Shown: positions 45,947-55,406, counted from the stretch's first letter. The stretch is DNA of 64,000 nt from Haemophilus paraphrohaemolyticus (GCF_002015045.1 NZ_MUXX01000012.1:252097-316096); one strand, 5' to 3'. Translations and numbers: made by a program. Notes: a model not told the origin generated them from the sequence alone.

Positions 45947-47083
45947 ATGACCAAATTCAATAACATCGAAACCACATTAGTACAACTAGGTAACCGTACC
46001 GATCCTAGTACAGGTGCAGTGGCAACTCCCATTATTTTATCAACCGCTTATGGGCGTGATGGCTTGGGTGAATCGACAGGCTTTGACTACACTCGAACCA
46101 AAAACCCAACTCGTGCCGTGTTAGAGCAGGGTATTGCTGATTTAGAAGGCGGTGATGCAGGTTTTGCTACTGCTTCAGGTATGGCAGCGATTCAGCTAAT
46201 TATGTCGCTATTTAAATCACCAGATGAGTGGATTATTTCAAGCGATGTTTACGGTGGCACTTACCGCTTGTTAGATTTCTGCTATAAAAACAATCACACA
46301 GTGAAACCTGTGTATGTGAATACCGCAGATGTGGCGGCGATTGAGGCGGCGATTACACCAAATACTAAGGCGATTTTTATTGAAACACCATCAAACCCGT
46401 TGATGGAAGAGTGTGATGTGGGGGCGATTTCAGCCGTTGCGAAAAAGCACAATTTGATTTTAATTGTGGATAACACTTTCTTAACACCAGTATTGTTCCG
46501 TCCGATTGAACATGGGGCAGATATTGTCATTCACAGTGCGACCAAATACCTTTCAGGTCATAACGATGTATTGGCAGGTTTAATCGTTGCTAAAGATTCT
46601 GACGCGACGAAAAACGAAGTAGGTCAAAACTTAAGCGAGCGTTTATATTATATCCAAAACGGGGCAGGTGCGGTGCTTTCGCCATTCGATTCTTACCTTG
46701 CGGTGCGTGGTTTGAAAACGTTGGCGTTGCGTATGGAACGCCACCAATCTAACGCGACTGAATTGGCGAAATTCTTAGCAGAGCAGCCAGAAATTGACAG
46801 CGTGCTCTATTCAGGCAAGAGCGGTATGCTTTCATTCCGCTTACAAAAAGAAGAGTGGGTGCCGAAGTTCTTAAAAGCGATTCAGCTGATCACCTTTGCG
46901 GAAAGTTTAGGTGGTACGGAAAGTTTCATTACTTATCCTGCAACCCAAACGCATATGGATATTCCAGAACACGAGCGTATCGCCCGCGGGATTACGAACA
47001 CCTTGTTGCGTTTCTCAGTAGGACTTGAGCATATTGATGATTTAAAAGCAGATCTTCGACAAGCCTTCAATCAATTGAAATAA
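45947..47083 (+). CDS. metB: Cystathionine gamma-synthase / MetI-like PLP enzyme
   Basis: Trans-sulfuration enzyme using an activated homoserine and cysteine (or sulfide) for methionine synthesis. The 378-residue Cys/Met-metabolism PLP protein has the YGGTYRL site, NTFLTPVL, and PLP lysine Lys200 in IHSATKYLSGH. The sequence (GESTGFDYTRTKNPTR, KGSGMLSFRL-like KSGMLSFRLQKEEW, ESFITYPATQTHMDIPE) resembles Bacillus MetI more than E. coli MetB as I recall them. So O-acetylhomoserine use is possible. metB is the usual symbol in this family of bacteria. Confidence 0.85.
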   Translation: MTKFNNIETTLVQLGNRTDPSTGAVATPIILSTAYGRDGLGESTGFDYTRTKNPTRAVLEQGIADLEGGDAGFATASGMAAIQLIMSLFKSPDEWIISSDVYGGTYRLLDFCYKNNHTVKPVYVNTADVAAIEAAITPNTKAIFIETPSNPLMEECDVGAISAVAKKHNLILIVDNTFLTPVLFRPIEHGADIVIHSATKYLSGHNDVLAGLIVAKDSDATKNEVGQNLSERLYYIQNGAGAVLSPFDSYLAVRGLKTLALRMERHQSNATELAKFLAEQPEIDSVLYSGKSGMLSFRLQKEEWVPKFLKAIQLITFAESLGGTESFITYPATQTHMDIPEHERIARGITNTLLRFSVGLEHIDDLKADLRQAFNQLK

Positions 47084-47086
47084 TAT

Positions 47087-47131
47087 GTAAAAGCGTATTT
47101 CTTGGAATCTTAAAAAGAAGTACGCTTTTTT
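47087..47131 (+). terminator. Terminator of metB
   Basis: AAAAGCGTA-TTTCTT and AAGAAG-TACGCTTTTTT form a bipartite stem with a T tail. Confidence 0.8.
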
Positions 47132-47177
47132 CACATAATAAATTAAATTTACAAGATAAAAACCATTTGCATTTAAA

Positions 47178-47183
47178 TATAAT
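47178..47183 (+). promoter_or_regulatory. Candidate -10 element of the yfeABCD operon
   Basis: A perfect TATAAT lies about 50 bases before the yfeA ATG. The preceding bases (GATAAAAACCATTTGCATTT, 47155-47174) are loosely Fur-like, as would be expected for an iron-transport operon, but the match is weak. Confidence 0.3.
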
Positions 47184-47233
47184 CGGATTAGAATATTCTT
47201 GCCAATTAACCATATTTTTTAAAGGAGATTAAA

Positions 47234-48115
47234 ATGAAAAAATTATTGGCTGTGTTAAGTGCTGTGGCACTTTCGATGGGTTCAGTTTATGCAAAACCGC
47301 TTAAAGTGGTGACTACATTTACTGTTATTCAAGATATTGCACAAAACGTAGCAGGGGACTCTGCTGTTGTTGAGTCAATCACCAAACCCGGTGCGGAAAT
47401 TCACGAATATCAACCAACCCCGCAAGATATTGTGAAAGCTCAATCTGCTGATTTGATTTTGTGGAACGGGATGAACCTCGAAATGTGGTTTGAACGTTTC
47501 TTTACCAATATTAAAGATAAACCGGCCGTGGTGGTGACAGAAGGTATTGAGCCGATGTCTATCTTTGAAGGCCCTTACAAAGATAAACCAAATCCGCACG
47601 CTTGGATGTCACCAAAAAATGCGTTGGTATATATCGAAAATATCCGCAAAGCGTTGGTGAAATATGATCCTGAAAATGCAGAAAAATATAATGCAAATGC
47701 GAAAGCCTATGCGAATAAAATTATGGCATTAGACCAACCGCTACGCGAACGTTTAGCGAAAGTGCCTGAAGGTCAACGTTGGTTAGTAACCAGTGAAGGA
47801 GCATTTAGCTATTTAACTCGTGATTATGGCTTCAAAGAGCTTTATCTCTGGGCAATTAACTCAGATGAACAAGGCACACCAAAACAAATTCGTAAAGTGA
47901 TTGACGGTGTTCGTAAACATCATATTCCTGTTGTATTTAGTGAAAGTACTGTTTCTGACAAACCTGCAAAACAAGTAGCGAAAGAAACAGGAGCAAAATA
48001 CGGCGGCGTGCTTTATGTTGACTCACTTTCAACCAAAGATGGTCCTGTTCCAACTTATATTGACTTATTAAAAGTCACTGTTGGTACCGTCGCAGATGGA
48101 TTTGACCGTAAATAG
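47234..48115 (+). CDS. yfeA: Iron/manganese ABC transporter, periplasmic binding protein
   Basis: Cluster A-I (ZnuA/SitA/YfeA) metal-binding protein. A signal peptide ends at about residue 20 (SVYA-KP). Predicted metal ligands lie in the GAEIHEYQPTPQD region (His57), PNPHAWMSP (His), the Glu of FSESTVSD and a late Asp. There is no His-rich loop, which argues for Fe/Mn over Zn. The gene heads the four-gene operon; AAAGGAG precedes the ATG. YfeA/SitA homologues in Pasteurellaceae and Yersinia import chelated iron and manganese. Confidence 0.9.
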   Translation: MKKLLAVLSAVALSMGSVYAKPLKVVTTFTVIQDIAQNVAGDSAVVESITKPGAEIHEYQPTPQDIVKAQSADLILWNGMNLEMWFERFFTNIKDKPAVVVTEGIEPMSIFEGPYKDKPNPHAWMSPKNALVYIENIRKALVKYDPENAEKYNANAKAYANKIMALDQPLRERLAKVPEGQRWLVTSEGAFSYLTRDYGFKELYLWAINSDEQGTPKQIRKVIDGVRKHHIPVVFSESTVSDKPAKQVAKETGAKYGGVLYVDSLSTKDGPVPTYIDLLKVTVGTVADGFDRK

Positions 48116-48133
48116 AAGGAATAAATAACCAAA

Positions 48134-48910
48134 ATGAATACTCTCCAGACTTCACTCATCGTAAAAGATGCTAGCGTGCGTTATAACAACGGGCACATAG
48201 CGTTACACAATGTCACCTTTTCTCTTGAGAAAAGCACCATTTGTGCCTTATTAGGTGTGAATGGCAGTGGTAAATCAACGTTATTTAAGAGCATTATGGG
48301 GTTAATTAACCCGAAAGGTTCCATTAAATTATGTGGTTTACCCGTTCGCCAAGCACTTAAGCAAAATTTAGTGGCATACGTTCCGCAAAGCGAAGAAGTA
48401 GACTGGCAATTCCCCGTTTCTGTGTATGACGTGGTAATGATGGGGCGTTATGGTTATATGAACTTTTTGCGTATTCCTTCTGCAAAAGATAAACAAAAAG
48501 TCCAAGAGGCGATGGAGCGAGTGAGTATAGCTCATCTTGCTGATCGCCAAATTGGTGAACTTTCGGGCGGTCAGAAAAAGCGGGTTTTTCTGGCTCGCTC
48601 TCTTGCTCAAGAGAGCAAAATTATTCTATTAGATGAGCCGTTCACAGGCGTGGATGTGAAAACAGAAAATGCGATTATTGAGCTACTTAAACAGCTTCGT
48701 GATAGTGGGCATCTCATTTTAGTTTCTACTCATAATTTAAGTACTGTGCCAAGTTTTTGCGACCAAGCGGTAATGATTAACCGCACTGTGCTTGCCACAG
48801 GATCTATTGAACAAACTTTCACACCTGAAAACTTAGAACGTGTTTTTGGCGGTGTGTTGCGTTATCAATTCCAAACTTCACATTTTAATCAAAGTCAAAA
48901 AGCGGAGTAG
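48134..48910 (+). CDS. yfeB: Iron/manganese ABC transporter, ATP-binding protein
   Basis: Cytoplasmic ATPase for the YfeABCD importer. The 258 residues have Walker [10 protein letters not shown] (about 36-44), the Q-loop VPQSEEVDW typical of metal-transport ATPases, [15 protein letters not shown], Walker [13 protein letters not shown] and the H-loop STHN. It follows yfeA by 18 bases and precedes yfeC by three. Confidence 0.92.
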   Translation: MNTLQTSLIVKDASVRYNNGHIALHNVTFSLEKSTICALLGVNGSGKSTLFKSIMGLINPKGSIKLCGLPVRQALKQNLVAYVPQSEEVDWQFPVSVYDVVMMGRYGYMNFLRIPSAKDKQKVQEAMERVSIAHLADRQIGELSGGQKKRVFLARSLAQESKIILLDEPFTGVDVKTENAIIELLKQLRDSGHLILVSTHNLSTVPSFCDQAVMINRTVLATGSIEQTFTPENLERVFGGVLRYQFQTSHFNQSQKAE

Positions 48911-48913
48911 AGT

Positions 48914-49798
48914 ATGTTGGAATTATTACTCGAACCCTTTAGTTACGACTATATGTTTAAAGCCATTGCGCTAAGCGGTGTGATTGGGGCAGTGTGTGCG
49001 TTTCTTTCTTCCTATTTAATGCTCAAAGGTTGGTCATTGATTGGCGATGCCTTATCGCACGCAGTTGTACCAGGTGTTGCTCTGGCGTATGCTTTTTCTC
49101 TACCTTATGCGATGGGTGCTTTTTTCTCTGGATTTTTTGCTACGCTTGCGATTCTTGCTGTGAAATCAATAACTAAACTCAAAGAAGATGCGGTAATCGG
49201 CTTTATTTTTACCACCTTTTTTGCCTTGGGCTTATTTATTATTTCCATTCATCCAACTTCGGTAAACGTGCAGTCGATCATTCTCGGTAATATTCTGGGC
49301 ATTGCAGATGAAGATGTAAACCAAGTGTTGATTATTCTGGGTGTTACTATCGTACTTTTGTTCTTTTACTGGAAAGATCTCTTGTTGGTTTTCTTCGACG
49401 AGGTACAAGCCAAAGCAGTTGGTATTTCACCGCTTAAGTTAAAAATCATCTTTTTTAGTTTGCTCAGTGCTTGTGTGGTTACTGCACTGCAAAGCGTCGG
49501 GGCGATTTTAGTGATCTCAATGGTGGTTACCCCAGGGGCGACAGCCTATCTTTTAACTGATCGCTTCGGTAAATTATTGATTATCTCAACACTATTAGGC
49601 GGTATTACCAGCGTTGTTGGGGCTTATATCAGCTACTACATTGATGGGGCAACAGGTGGTTGTATTGTCGCATTGCAAACTTTGATTTTCTTAATCGCAT
49701 TTTTCTTCTCGCCAAAATATGGCTTGATTCCACGCCGATTTGCAAATCAATCCGTAAAAGCCACCGCTTGTGAAGCAGGTCAAGGGGGGAGTCTATGA
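48914..49798 (+). CDS. yfeC: Iron/manganese ABC transporter, permease 1
   Basis: Integral-membrane ABC-3 family permease with 294 residues and about eight membrane segments. The signature LKGWSLIGDALSHAVVPGVALAY (residues ~37-59) and a later VVTPGATAYLLTDR block are typical. It overlaps yfeD by four bases (ATGA), so the two permeases are translationally coupled and probably form a heterodimer. Confidence 0.92.
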   Translation: MLELLLEPFSYDYMFKAIALSGVIGAVCAFLSSYLMLKGWSLIGDALSHAVVPGVALAYAFSLPYAMGAFFSGFFATLAILAVKSITKLKEDAVIGFIFTTFFALGLFIISIHPTSVNVQSIILGNILGIADEDVNQVLIILGVTIVLLFFYWKDLLLVFFDEVQAKAVGISPLKLKIIFFSLLSACVVTALQSVGAILVISMVVTPGATAYLLTDRFGKLLIISTLLGGITSVVGAYISYYIDGATGGCIVALQTLIFLIAFFFSPKYGLIPRRFANQSVKATACEAGQGGSL

Positions 49799-50625
49799 TG
49801 AATGCGATTTATCAATGGTTTGCTGAACCGCTTGCGTTTCCTTTTATGCAACAGGCGTTGATTATCGGGCTGGTTGTAGCGGTTATCTGTGCTACGTTAT
49901 CTTGCTATTTAGTGCTAAAAGGCTGGTCTTTGATGGGCGATGCGATTTCCCATGCGGTGTTACCAGGGATCGTACTTGCTTATATGCTCTCTATCCCACT
50001 CGCAATTGGTGCGTTTTTCTCTGGTGTTTTCTGTACTATTGCCGTAGGCTATTTAAAAACAAATAGCCGAATTAAAGAAGATACCGTGATGGGCATAGTG
50101 TTCTCAGGGATGTTTGCTATCGGTTTGGTTATGTTTACCAAAGTAGAAAGCAACCAGCATTTGATGCATATTTTATTTGGCGACTTGCTCGGCATTACCG
50201 CCCACGAATTCTATCAAAGCTTAATTATTTCCGCCTTTGTGTTCCTTGTGATTGTGCTCAAACGTCGAGATTTCTTACTTTACTGCTTCGATACAATGCA
50301 CGCCCGCACGGTGGGTTTAAATACTACATTCTTGCATTACAGCTTGCTGGTATTATTGGCGTTAGTCATCATTAGTGCCATGCAAGTAGTCGGCGTAATT
50401 TTGGTAGTCGCAATGCTGATTACACCAGGAATTACCGGCTATATTCTTACCAAACGCTTCGAACGAATGATGCTCATCGCGATTTTAACCTCAGTAAACA
50501 GCGTTTTCTGGGGCATTTTCCTCAGCTTCCATTTTGATGCCGCAACAGGACCTTTCATTGTGCTCATCCAAGCGGTCGTTTTCTTAACGGCATTAGCAGT
50601 AGTGCAGTTGAGACTACATAAATAG
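49795..50625 (+). CDS. yfeD: Iron/manganese ABC transporter, permease 2
   Basis: Second ABC-3 permease, 276 residues, paralogous to yfeC: LKGWSLMGDAISHAVLPGIVLAY is nearly the same segment. About eight membrane segments with a LITPGITGYILTKRF block. Last gene of the yfeABCD operon, closed by a strong terminator. Confidence 0.92.
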   Translation: MMNAIYQWFAEPLAFPFMQQALIIGLVVAVICATLSCYLVLKGWSLMGDAISHAVLPGIVLAYMLSIPLAIGAFFSGVFCTIAVGYLKTNSRIKEDTVMGIVFSGMFAIGLVMFTKVESNQHLMHILFGDLLGITAHEFYQSLIISAFVFLVIVLKRRDFLLYCFDTMHARTVGLNTTFLHYSLLVLLALVIISAMQVVGVILVVAMLITPGITGYILTKRFERMMLIAILTSVNSVFWGIFLSFHFDAATGPFIVLIQAVVFLTALAVVQLRLHK

Positions 50626-50626
50626 A

Positions 50627-50666
50627 AAAAACGCTATCTTTTATTTTAAAGATAGCGTTTTGTTTA
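50627..50666 (+). terminator. Terminator of yfeABCD
   Basis: AAACGCTATCTTT / AAAGATAGCGTTTT is a 13-bp stem with an AT loop and a T-rich tail. Confidence 0.88.
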
Positions 50667-50668
50667 GA

Positions 50669-50806
50669 TCAAAGCCATTTGTCTAAAACCGCTTTTTTCG
50701 TATGCTCTGAATTTTCCAACACTTTTTCTAGTTCGGAAATTTAGGTTTCGATTTCCTTGATTCGATTTTCTCAGACTAAAGCAATATTATTAACAGTAAG
50801 AGCCAT
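50669..50806 (-). pseudogene. Short coiled-coil ORF with two internal stops
   Basis: Read from an ATG at 50806 the frame gives MALTVNNIALV, TGA, ENRIKEIET, TAA, ISELEKVLENSEHTKKAV and ends LDKWL, all in one frame of 46 codons. Ignoring the two stops it is a plausible small heptad-like coiled-coil protein, so it may be a decayed gene. Chance is not excluded because it is short. The remaining gap (50807-50992) is AT-rich and contains nothing else I can identify. Confidence 0.35.
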
Positions 50807-50992
50807 ATCATTTGTTAAAATAAAAGAGAAGCACCGATGAAGGAAATACGATTATTTAATTTTTATAACTTTTTAATCTAATGATTTTCAGAACAAAAAT
50901 GAATAATAAGTAGGTTTTTATTATTTCTCAATCGTTTGCTTTTTGTCTAATATCGCTCCAACTTCATTTTTTAACGATTAAAGGAGCATTTT

Positions 50993-52069
50993 ATGGCTAA
51001 ATATCTATCAACTGAATTTATTGAATGGTTAAACCAACACGCAGCAGAGATTGATCAATCAAATCAATATGCCGATGAGTTATTTAAGCGAGTGGCACAA
51101 GAGAGTATTTTTAAAATTGGGGTGCCTGAAGTATTGGGAGGCAAAGGTGGTTCATTCCAACAAGCGATGGAAGCGGTGCGTGAAATTTCGACTTACTCTT
51201 TAACGGCAGGTTTTATCTCTTGGGGGCATCGCACCTTAATCCAAAATTTATTAAGCAGTAAAAATAGCTTCCCGCGTGAACGTTGGTTGGGTGATTTATT
51301 AAATGGTGAATTATCGGGCGGTACGGGCTTATCAAATGCGGTGAAATTCCTTTCAGGCATTGAAGAATTACAAGTAACAATTGTAGAAGAAAGCGGAAAA
51401 CGCTATTTACAAGGTCGCTTGCCGTGGATTACCAATCTGAAAGAGGACGGATTTATCACAATTTGTGCTGCAGAATATGCAGATGGAAGCAAACCACCTG
51501 TAATTATTGTGTTACCGTATAACGCAAATGGTGTGACCCGCACGAAAGAATTATCGCTTGTAGCACTACAAGGCAGTAATACGGTGGCGATAGAGTTAAA
51601 TCACGTGGAGCTCGTTTCTGATTGGATCATTGCAGAAAACGCAGGTGAATATTTAGCCCAAGTGCGCCCAACTTTCCTAGGATTGCAATGCGCAATGGCA
51701 TTTGGTTTGGCAGCACGTAGCCTTTCGGAAGTGAAAAAATCACTCGATTACGTGGATAATCGTTCTGTGCTAAAACCAGAATATGATAAACAGGTTCAAA
51801 AATTAGCTAATTTAGAACACCGATTAGCGGAAGGATTAAATCAATCCAATTTCTTTATCGACAATCCAAAGGCCTTATTTGATGTGCGTATCGAAATTGT
51901 GGATGTGGTTGCCTCAAGTTTATTGCTTGAATTACAGGCTTCTGGAGGTCGAGGCTACTTGCAAAACGCAGGTTCAGATTTTATCCGCCGTTGGCGAGAA
52001 GGTGCATTTTTGCCTGTAGTAACACCGAGTGTGTTGCAGCTAAAAACCATTTTGCAGGCGGCTAAATAA
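50993..52069 (+). CDS. Acyl-CoA dehydrogenase-like flavoprotein
   Basis: A predicted FAD-dependent protein related to acyl-CoA dehydrogenases and two-component flavin monooxygenases (DszC/SfnB-like). The 358 residues include an N-terminal helical domain (IGVPEVLGGKGGSFQQAMEA), a beta domain (WITNLKEDGFITICAAEY), and a C-terminal helical bundle ending LLLELQASGGRGYLQ, FIRRWREGAFLPVVTPS. The usual catalytic Glu could not be placed, so dehydrogenation of a CoA ester is not certain. It is monogenic, with AAAGGAG before the ATG. Confidence 0.75.
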   Translation: MAKYLSTEFIEWLNQHAAEIDQSNQYADELFKRVAQESIFKIGVPEVLGGKGGSFQQAMEAVREISTYSLTAGFISWGHRTLIQNLLSSKNSFPRERWLGDLLNGELSGGTGLSNAVKFLSGIEELQVTIVEESGKRYLQGRLPWITNLKEDGFITICAAEYADGSKPPVIIVLPYNANGVTRTKELSLVALQGSNTVAIELNHVELVSDWIIAENAGEYLAQVRPTFLGLQCAMAFGLAARSLSEVKKSLDYVDNRSVLKPEYDKQVQKLANLEHRLAEGLNQSNFFIDNPKALFDVRIEIVDVVASSLLLELQASGGRGYLQNAGSDFIRRWREGAFLPVVTPSVLQLKTILQAAK

Positions 52070-52095
52070 AGTTATTGCAAATTCTAATAAAAAAT

Positions 52096-52137
52096 CAACC
52101 GCTTGTAGCAGAGACGCTACAAGCGGTTTGTTTTTGG
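52096..52137 (+). terminator. Perfect inverted uptake-sequence terminator
   Basis: AACCGCTTGTAGC / GCTACAAGCGGTT is a 13-bp stem containing two uptake cores, with loop AGAGAC and TTGTTTTT after it. Confidence 0.88.
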
Positions 52138-52171
52138 GAATTTTTTGCGATTACATCAATTTTCTTATCTT

Positions 52172-52231
52172 TTGACCTAGATCATAACTCAAATTTATTT
52201 TCTAATCACATTGAGGCATTAGGATTATAAT
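52172..52231 (+). promoter_or_regulatory. FNR-like site and -10 upstream of yjjP
   Basis: TTGACCTAGATCAT (52172-52185) matches the FNR consensus in eight of ten positions. A perfect TATAAT lies at 52226-52231. The site's centre is about 60 bases before the predicted transcription start, close to a class I activator position. Confidence 0.5.
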
Positions 52232-52263
52232 TTGGGCAGTTTGATTTTTGTGCGAGGTTCAAT

Positions 52264-53034
52264 ATGGAACAGGAACATCAACGGGCAGTAACAAGGGCGT
52301 GTATTCAAGTGGCGCTATTGCTATTGCAACACGGGGCGGAGAGTACGGTGGTGGTACAAATGGCTCAGCGATTGGGTGTCGCATTAGGTGTGGAGAGTGT
52401 GGAGTGTGCTTTAACAGCGAATGCGATTGTGCTCACAACACTTTCAGAACAACACTGCATTACGACCACGCGGAAAAACAGCGATAAAGGCATTAATATG
52501 CAGATGGTCACCGATGTGCAGCGGATTGTGATTGCGGTGGAGCATAAACTGTATGATTTAGAAATGACACAACAAAAGTTGAATCGATTAAAACCGCTGA
52601 AATATCCACCAATGCTAGTGGTAGGAATGATTGGACTTTCTTGTGCTTCTTTTGCTCATCTTTCAGGGGGCGATTGGGTGATTTGTGTGATTACTTTTTT
52701 TGCTTCTGCTGTGGGAATGTTCGTGCGTCAAGTATTATCTAAACTGCATTATAATGCGCTGATTGTATTTGCGATGACCTCTTTTGTTTCATCTCTGATT
52801 TCGGGCTTAAGCTTGAAATATCAGTGGGGAAACGATCCGCAAGTGGCATTGGCTTCCAGCGTTTTATTGCTTGTACCTGGTTTTCCTCTTATCAATTCGC
52901 TGGCGGATATTTTGAAAGGCTATATCAATATGGGAATTGGGCGTTGGACAGTTGCTACTATTCTCACTTTTGGGGCTTGTTTGGGGATTGTATTTGCGTT
53001 AAGCATGATGAATATTTCGACTTGGGGGCATTAA
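52264..53034 (+). CDS. yjjP: YjjP, large subunit of a succinate/dicarboxylate exporter
   Basis: Inner-membrane ThrE-family protein; the E. coli YjjPB pair promotes succinate efflux under anaerobic conditions. The 256 residues have a soluble N-terminal domain (EHQRAVTRACIQVALLLLQHGAEST, VESVECALTANAIVLTTLSE, TTRKNSDKGINMQMVTDVQR) and five membrane segments, including VLLLVPGFPLINSLADILKGY. GAGG lies six bases before the ATG. yjjB starts one base after its stop. Confidence 0.9.
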   Translation: MEQEHQRAVTRACIQVALLLLQHGAESTVVVQMAQRLGVALGVESVECALTANAIVLTTLSEQHCITTTRKNSDKGINMQMVTDVQRIVIAVEHKLYDLEMTQQKLNRLKPLKYPPMLVVGMIGLSCASFAHLSGGDWVICVITFFASAVGMFVRQVLSKLHYNALIVFAMTSFVSSLISGLSLKYQWGNDPQVALASSVLLLVPGFPLINSLADILKGYINMGIGRWTVATILTFGACLGIVFALSMMNISTWGH

Positions 53035-53035
53035 A

Positions 53036-53500
53036 ATGGATTTTATATTCAGTTTGTTAGACGATATGTTCTTTGCGGCCATTCCTGCGGTAGGGTTCGG
53101 CTTGGTGTTTAATACACCTGTAAAAGCGTTGAAGTATTGTGCGATTTTAGGAGCCTTAGGGCACGTTACTCGCACATTATTACTGCAAATTCATATTCCT
53201 ATTGTCTTTGCTACTTTTTTTGCTACCTGTGTAATTGGCTTTATTGGTGTGCATTTATCTCACCGTTATTTAGCACATCCAAAAGCATTTACTGTTGCGG
53301 CAATTATTCCGATGATTCCTGGGGTATATGCCTATAAGGCAATGATTGGGATGGTGCAGCTTCATCATTTCGGCTTCTCTGAAATTAGGTTTGAAAATGC
53401 GATTAGTGCATTTTTGAATACCACCTTTATTCTGGGGGCGATTGTGTTTGGATTGGCATTGCCAGGTTTGTTGTTTTATCGGGAGAGACCTGTGGTGTGA
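53036..53500 (+). CDS. yjjB: YjjB, small subunit of the YjjPB exporter
   Basis: The 154-residue membrane protein of the ThrE_2/DUF3815 type has about five hydrophobic segments (AIPAVGFGLVFNTPVKAL, AILGALGHVTRTLL, FFATCVIGFIGVHLSHR, IPMIPGVYAYKAM). It lies one base after yjjP and should form the export complex with it. In succinate-producing Pasteurellaceae this pair would plausibly export fermentation succinate. Confidence 0.9.
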   Translation: MDFIFSLLDDMFFAAIPAVGFGLVFNTPVKALKYCAILGALGHVTRTLLLQIHIPIVFATFFATCVIGFIGVHLSHRYLAHPKAFTVAAIIPMIPGVYAYKAMIGMVQLHHFGFSEIRFENAISAFLNTTFILGAIVFGLALPGLLFYRERPVV

Positions 53501-53507
53501 TATTAGC

Positions 53508-53530
53508 GTAGGGACGGGTTATCCCCGTCC
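53508..53530. repeat. Short GTAGGG hairpin repeat after yjjB
   Basis: GTAGGGACGGG-TTAT-CCCCGTCC with a following ACTTTTTAC. It shares the TTAGCGTAGGG lead with 29217 and may serve as the yjjPB terminator. Confidence 0.6.
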
Positions 53531-53541
53531 AACTTTTTACT

Positions 53542-53680
53542 ACATGCCGATTGTGCTCCAATTAAATAACCAAGCTCCATCAGGTTGTTTTATAGCGAGA
53601 TAGCGTCCAATATGTGCTTCTTGATTTGTTGTAAGACATTTGGCGAACGGGGTTAAGAGGGTAGGGCATTCCTATATAAA
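53542..53680 (-). pseudogene. Possible gene fragment on minus strand
   Basis: An open minus-strand frame without a start reads CPTLLTPFAKCLTTNQEAHI, then GRYLAIKQPDGAWLFNWSTI and GM before a stop. The codon use and the compact DGAW/NWS ending look protein-like, but it is only about 44 codons and lies after a stop. I do not recognise it. It may be the tail of a degraded gene in the yjjB-glnS gap. Confidence 0.3.
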
Positions 53681-53690
53681 ATAATTCTAT

Positions 53691-53718
53691 TTAAAAGGGC
53701 TAATATGGTTAGCCCCTA
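53691..53718 (-). terminator. Terminator of glnS
   Basis: On the minus strand GGGGCTAA-CCATA-TTAGCCC is followed by TTTTAAA. Confidence 0.75.
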
Positions 53719-53735
53719 TGTAATTTATCGTTTAA

Positions 53736-55406
53736 TTAAAACGCCACACTTTCTTTTAAACTTACAGTTAAGTTGAAGATTAAGTGTTCTGGGTGGCTGT
53801 CTTTGCTATCTAAGCAGTAATAGCCTTCGCGTTCGAATTGGTAACCTTGTTCTGCTTTTGCGTTTGCTAAACTTGGTTCAACAAAACCGTGTTTTACTAC
53901 TAAAGAATTTGGGTTTAATACGCTTTCGAGCTCTTCTTCCGCACCTGGATTCGGTACAGTGAATAAGCGATTGTATAAACGGAATTCTGCAGGTTTGGCG
54001 TGTGTTGCAGAAACCCAGTGGATTACACCTTTCACTTTACGACCGTCTGCAGGATTTTTGCCTAAGGTTTCCGAATCATATGTGCAATAAATGGTGGTAA
54101 TTTTACCGCTTGCATCTTTTTCTACACGTTCAGCTTTGATCACATAAGCATTACGTAAACGCACTTCTTTACCTAATACTAAGCGTTTGTATTGTTTGTT
54201 TGCTTCTTCACGGAAGTCAGCTTCGTCAATGTAAAGCTCTTTCGTGAAAGGCAATTCGCGAGAGCCTAATTCTTCACGGTTTGGATGATTTGGTGCTTTT
54301 AACCACTCTTCGCCTTCGAAGTTTTCAATTACTACTTTAACAGGATTAATTACAGCCATTGCACGTGGTGCATTTTCGTTTAAATCTTCACGAATGCAGG
54401 CTTCAAGGGCAGAGTATTCCACTACGTTATCTTGTTTGGTCACGCCAATACGACGACAGAATTCACGAATAGATGCTGGCGTATAACCACGGCGACGTAA
54501 ACCTGAAATGGTTGGCATACGCGGGTCGTTCCAACCATCAACAATCTCTTCATTTACCAATTTCAATAGCTTACGTTTAGAAGTTAAAGTACCTTCTAAG
54601 TTTAAACGCGAGAATTCGTATTGATGCGGTAACGGATGTTCAATACTGATATTATCTAACACCCAGTCATATAAACGACGGTTGTCTTGGAATTCTAATG
54701 TACATAATGAGTGAGTAATACGCTCAATCGCATCTGAAATACAGTGCGTGAAATCGTACATCGGATAAATGCACCATTTATCGCCTGTTTGGTGGTGGCT
54801 AGCGAATTTAATACGATATAACACAGGGTCACGCATTACCATAAATGGCGAAGCCATATCAATTTTTGCACGCAAGCTCGCTTTACCTTCTTCAAACTCA
54901 CCGTTTTTCATTTTCTCGAATAAGGTTAAGTTCTCTTCCACAGAGCGGTCGCGATATGGACTGTTTTTACCCGCTTCTGTTAATGTACCGCGATATTCAC
55001 GCATCTCTTCTGGCGAAAGCTCATCTACATACGCTAAGCCTTTTTTGATAAGCTCAATCGCATAGCCGTAAAGTTGGTCAAAATAATCTGAGGCATAACG
55101 CGGCTCGCCTTCCCATTTAAAGCCTAACCATTCAACGTCAGCTTTAATAGAATCGACATATTCCACATCTTCTTTTACTGGGTTGGTGTCATCAAAACGG
55201 AGGTTACATAAACCTTTGTAATCTTCGGCAATTCCGAAGTTTAAGCAGATTGATTTGGCGTGACCAATATGTAAATAGCCATTTGGCTCAGGTGGGAAAC
55301 GGGTATGTACACTGTTGTGTTTACCCGATGCTAAATCTTCATCAATAATATGGGTAATAAAATTCGCACGAACATCATTTTCTTGCGTTAAAATTTCTTC
55401 GCTCAT
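53736..55406 (-). CDS. glnS: Glutaminyl-tRNA synthetase
   Basis: Class I synthetase charging tRNA-Gln. The 556 residues have the HIGH motif in [15 protein letters not shown] (38-52), the KMSKS-like [11 protein letters not shown], and the beta-barrel anticodon domain ([20 protein letters not shown], then [10 protein letters not shown]). Normal length. It is transcribed away from the initiator tRNA operon. Confidence 0.97.
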   Translation of the reverse strand: MSEEILTQENDVRANFITHIIDEDLASGKHNSVHTRFPPEPNGYLHIGHAKSICLNFGIAEDYKGLCNLRFDDTNPVKEDVEYVDSIKADVEWLGFKWEGEPRYASDYFDQLYGYAIELIKKGLAYVDELSPEEMREYRGTLTEAGKNSPYRDRSVEENLTLFEKMKNGEFEEGKASLRAKIDMASPFMVMRDPVLYRIKFASHHQTGDKWCIYPMYDFTHCISDAIERITHSLCTLEFQDNRRLYDWVLDNISIEHPLPHQYEFSRLNLEGTLTSKRKLLKLVNEEIVDGWNDPRMPTISGLRRRGYTPASIREFCRRIGVTKQDNVVEYSALEACIREDLNENAPRAMAVINPVKVVIENFEGEEWLKAPNHPNREELGSRELPFTKELYIDEADFREEANKQYKRLVLGKEVRLRNAYVIKAERVEKDASGKITTIYCTYDSETLGKNPADGRKVKGVIHWVSATHAKPAEFRLYNRLFTVPNPGAEEELESVLNPNSLVVKHGFVEPSLANAKAEQGYQFEREGYYCLDSKDSHPEHLIFNLTVSLKESVAF

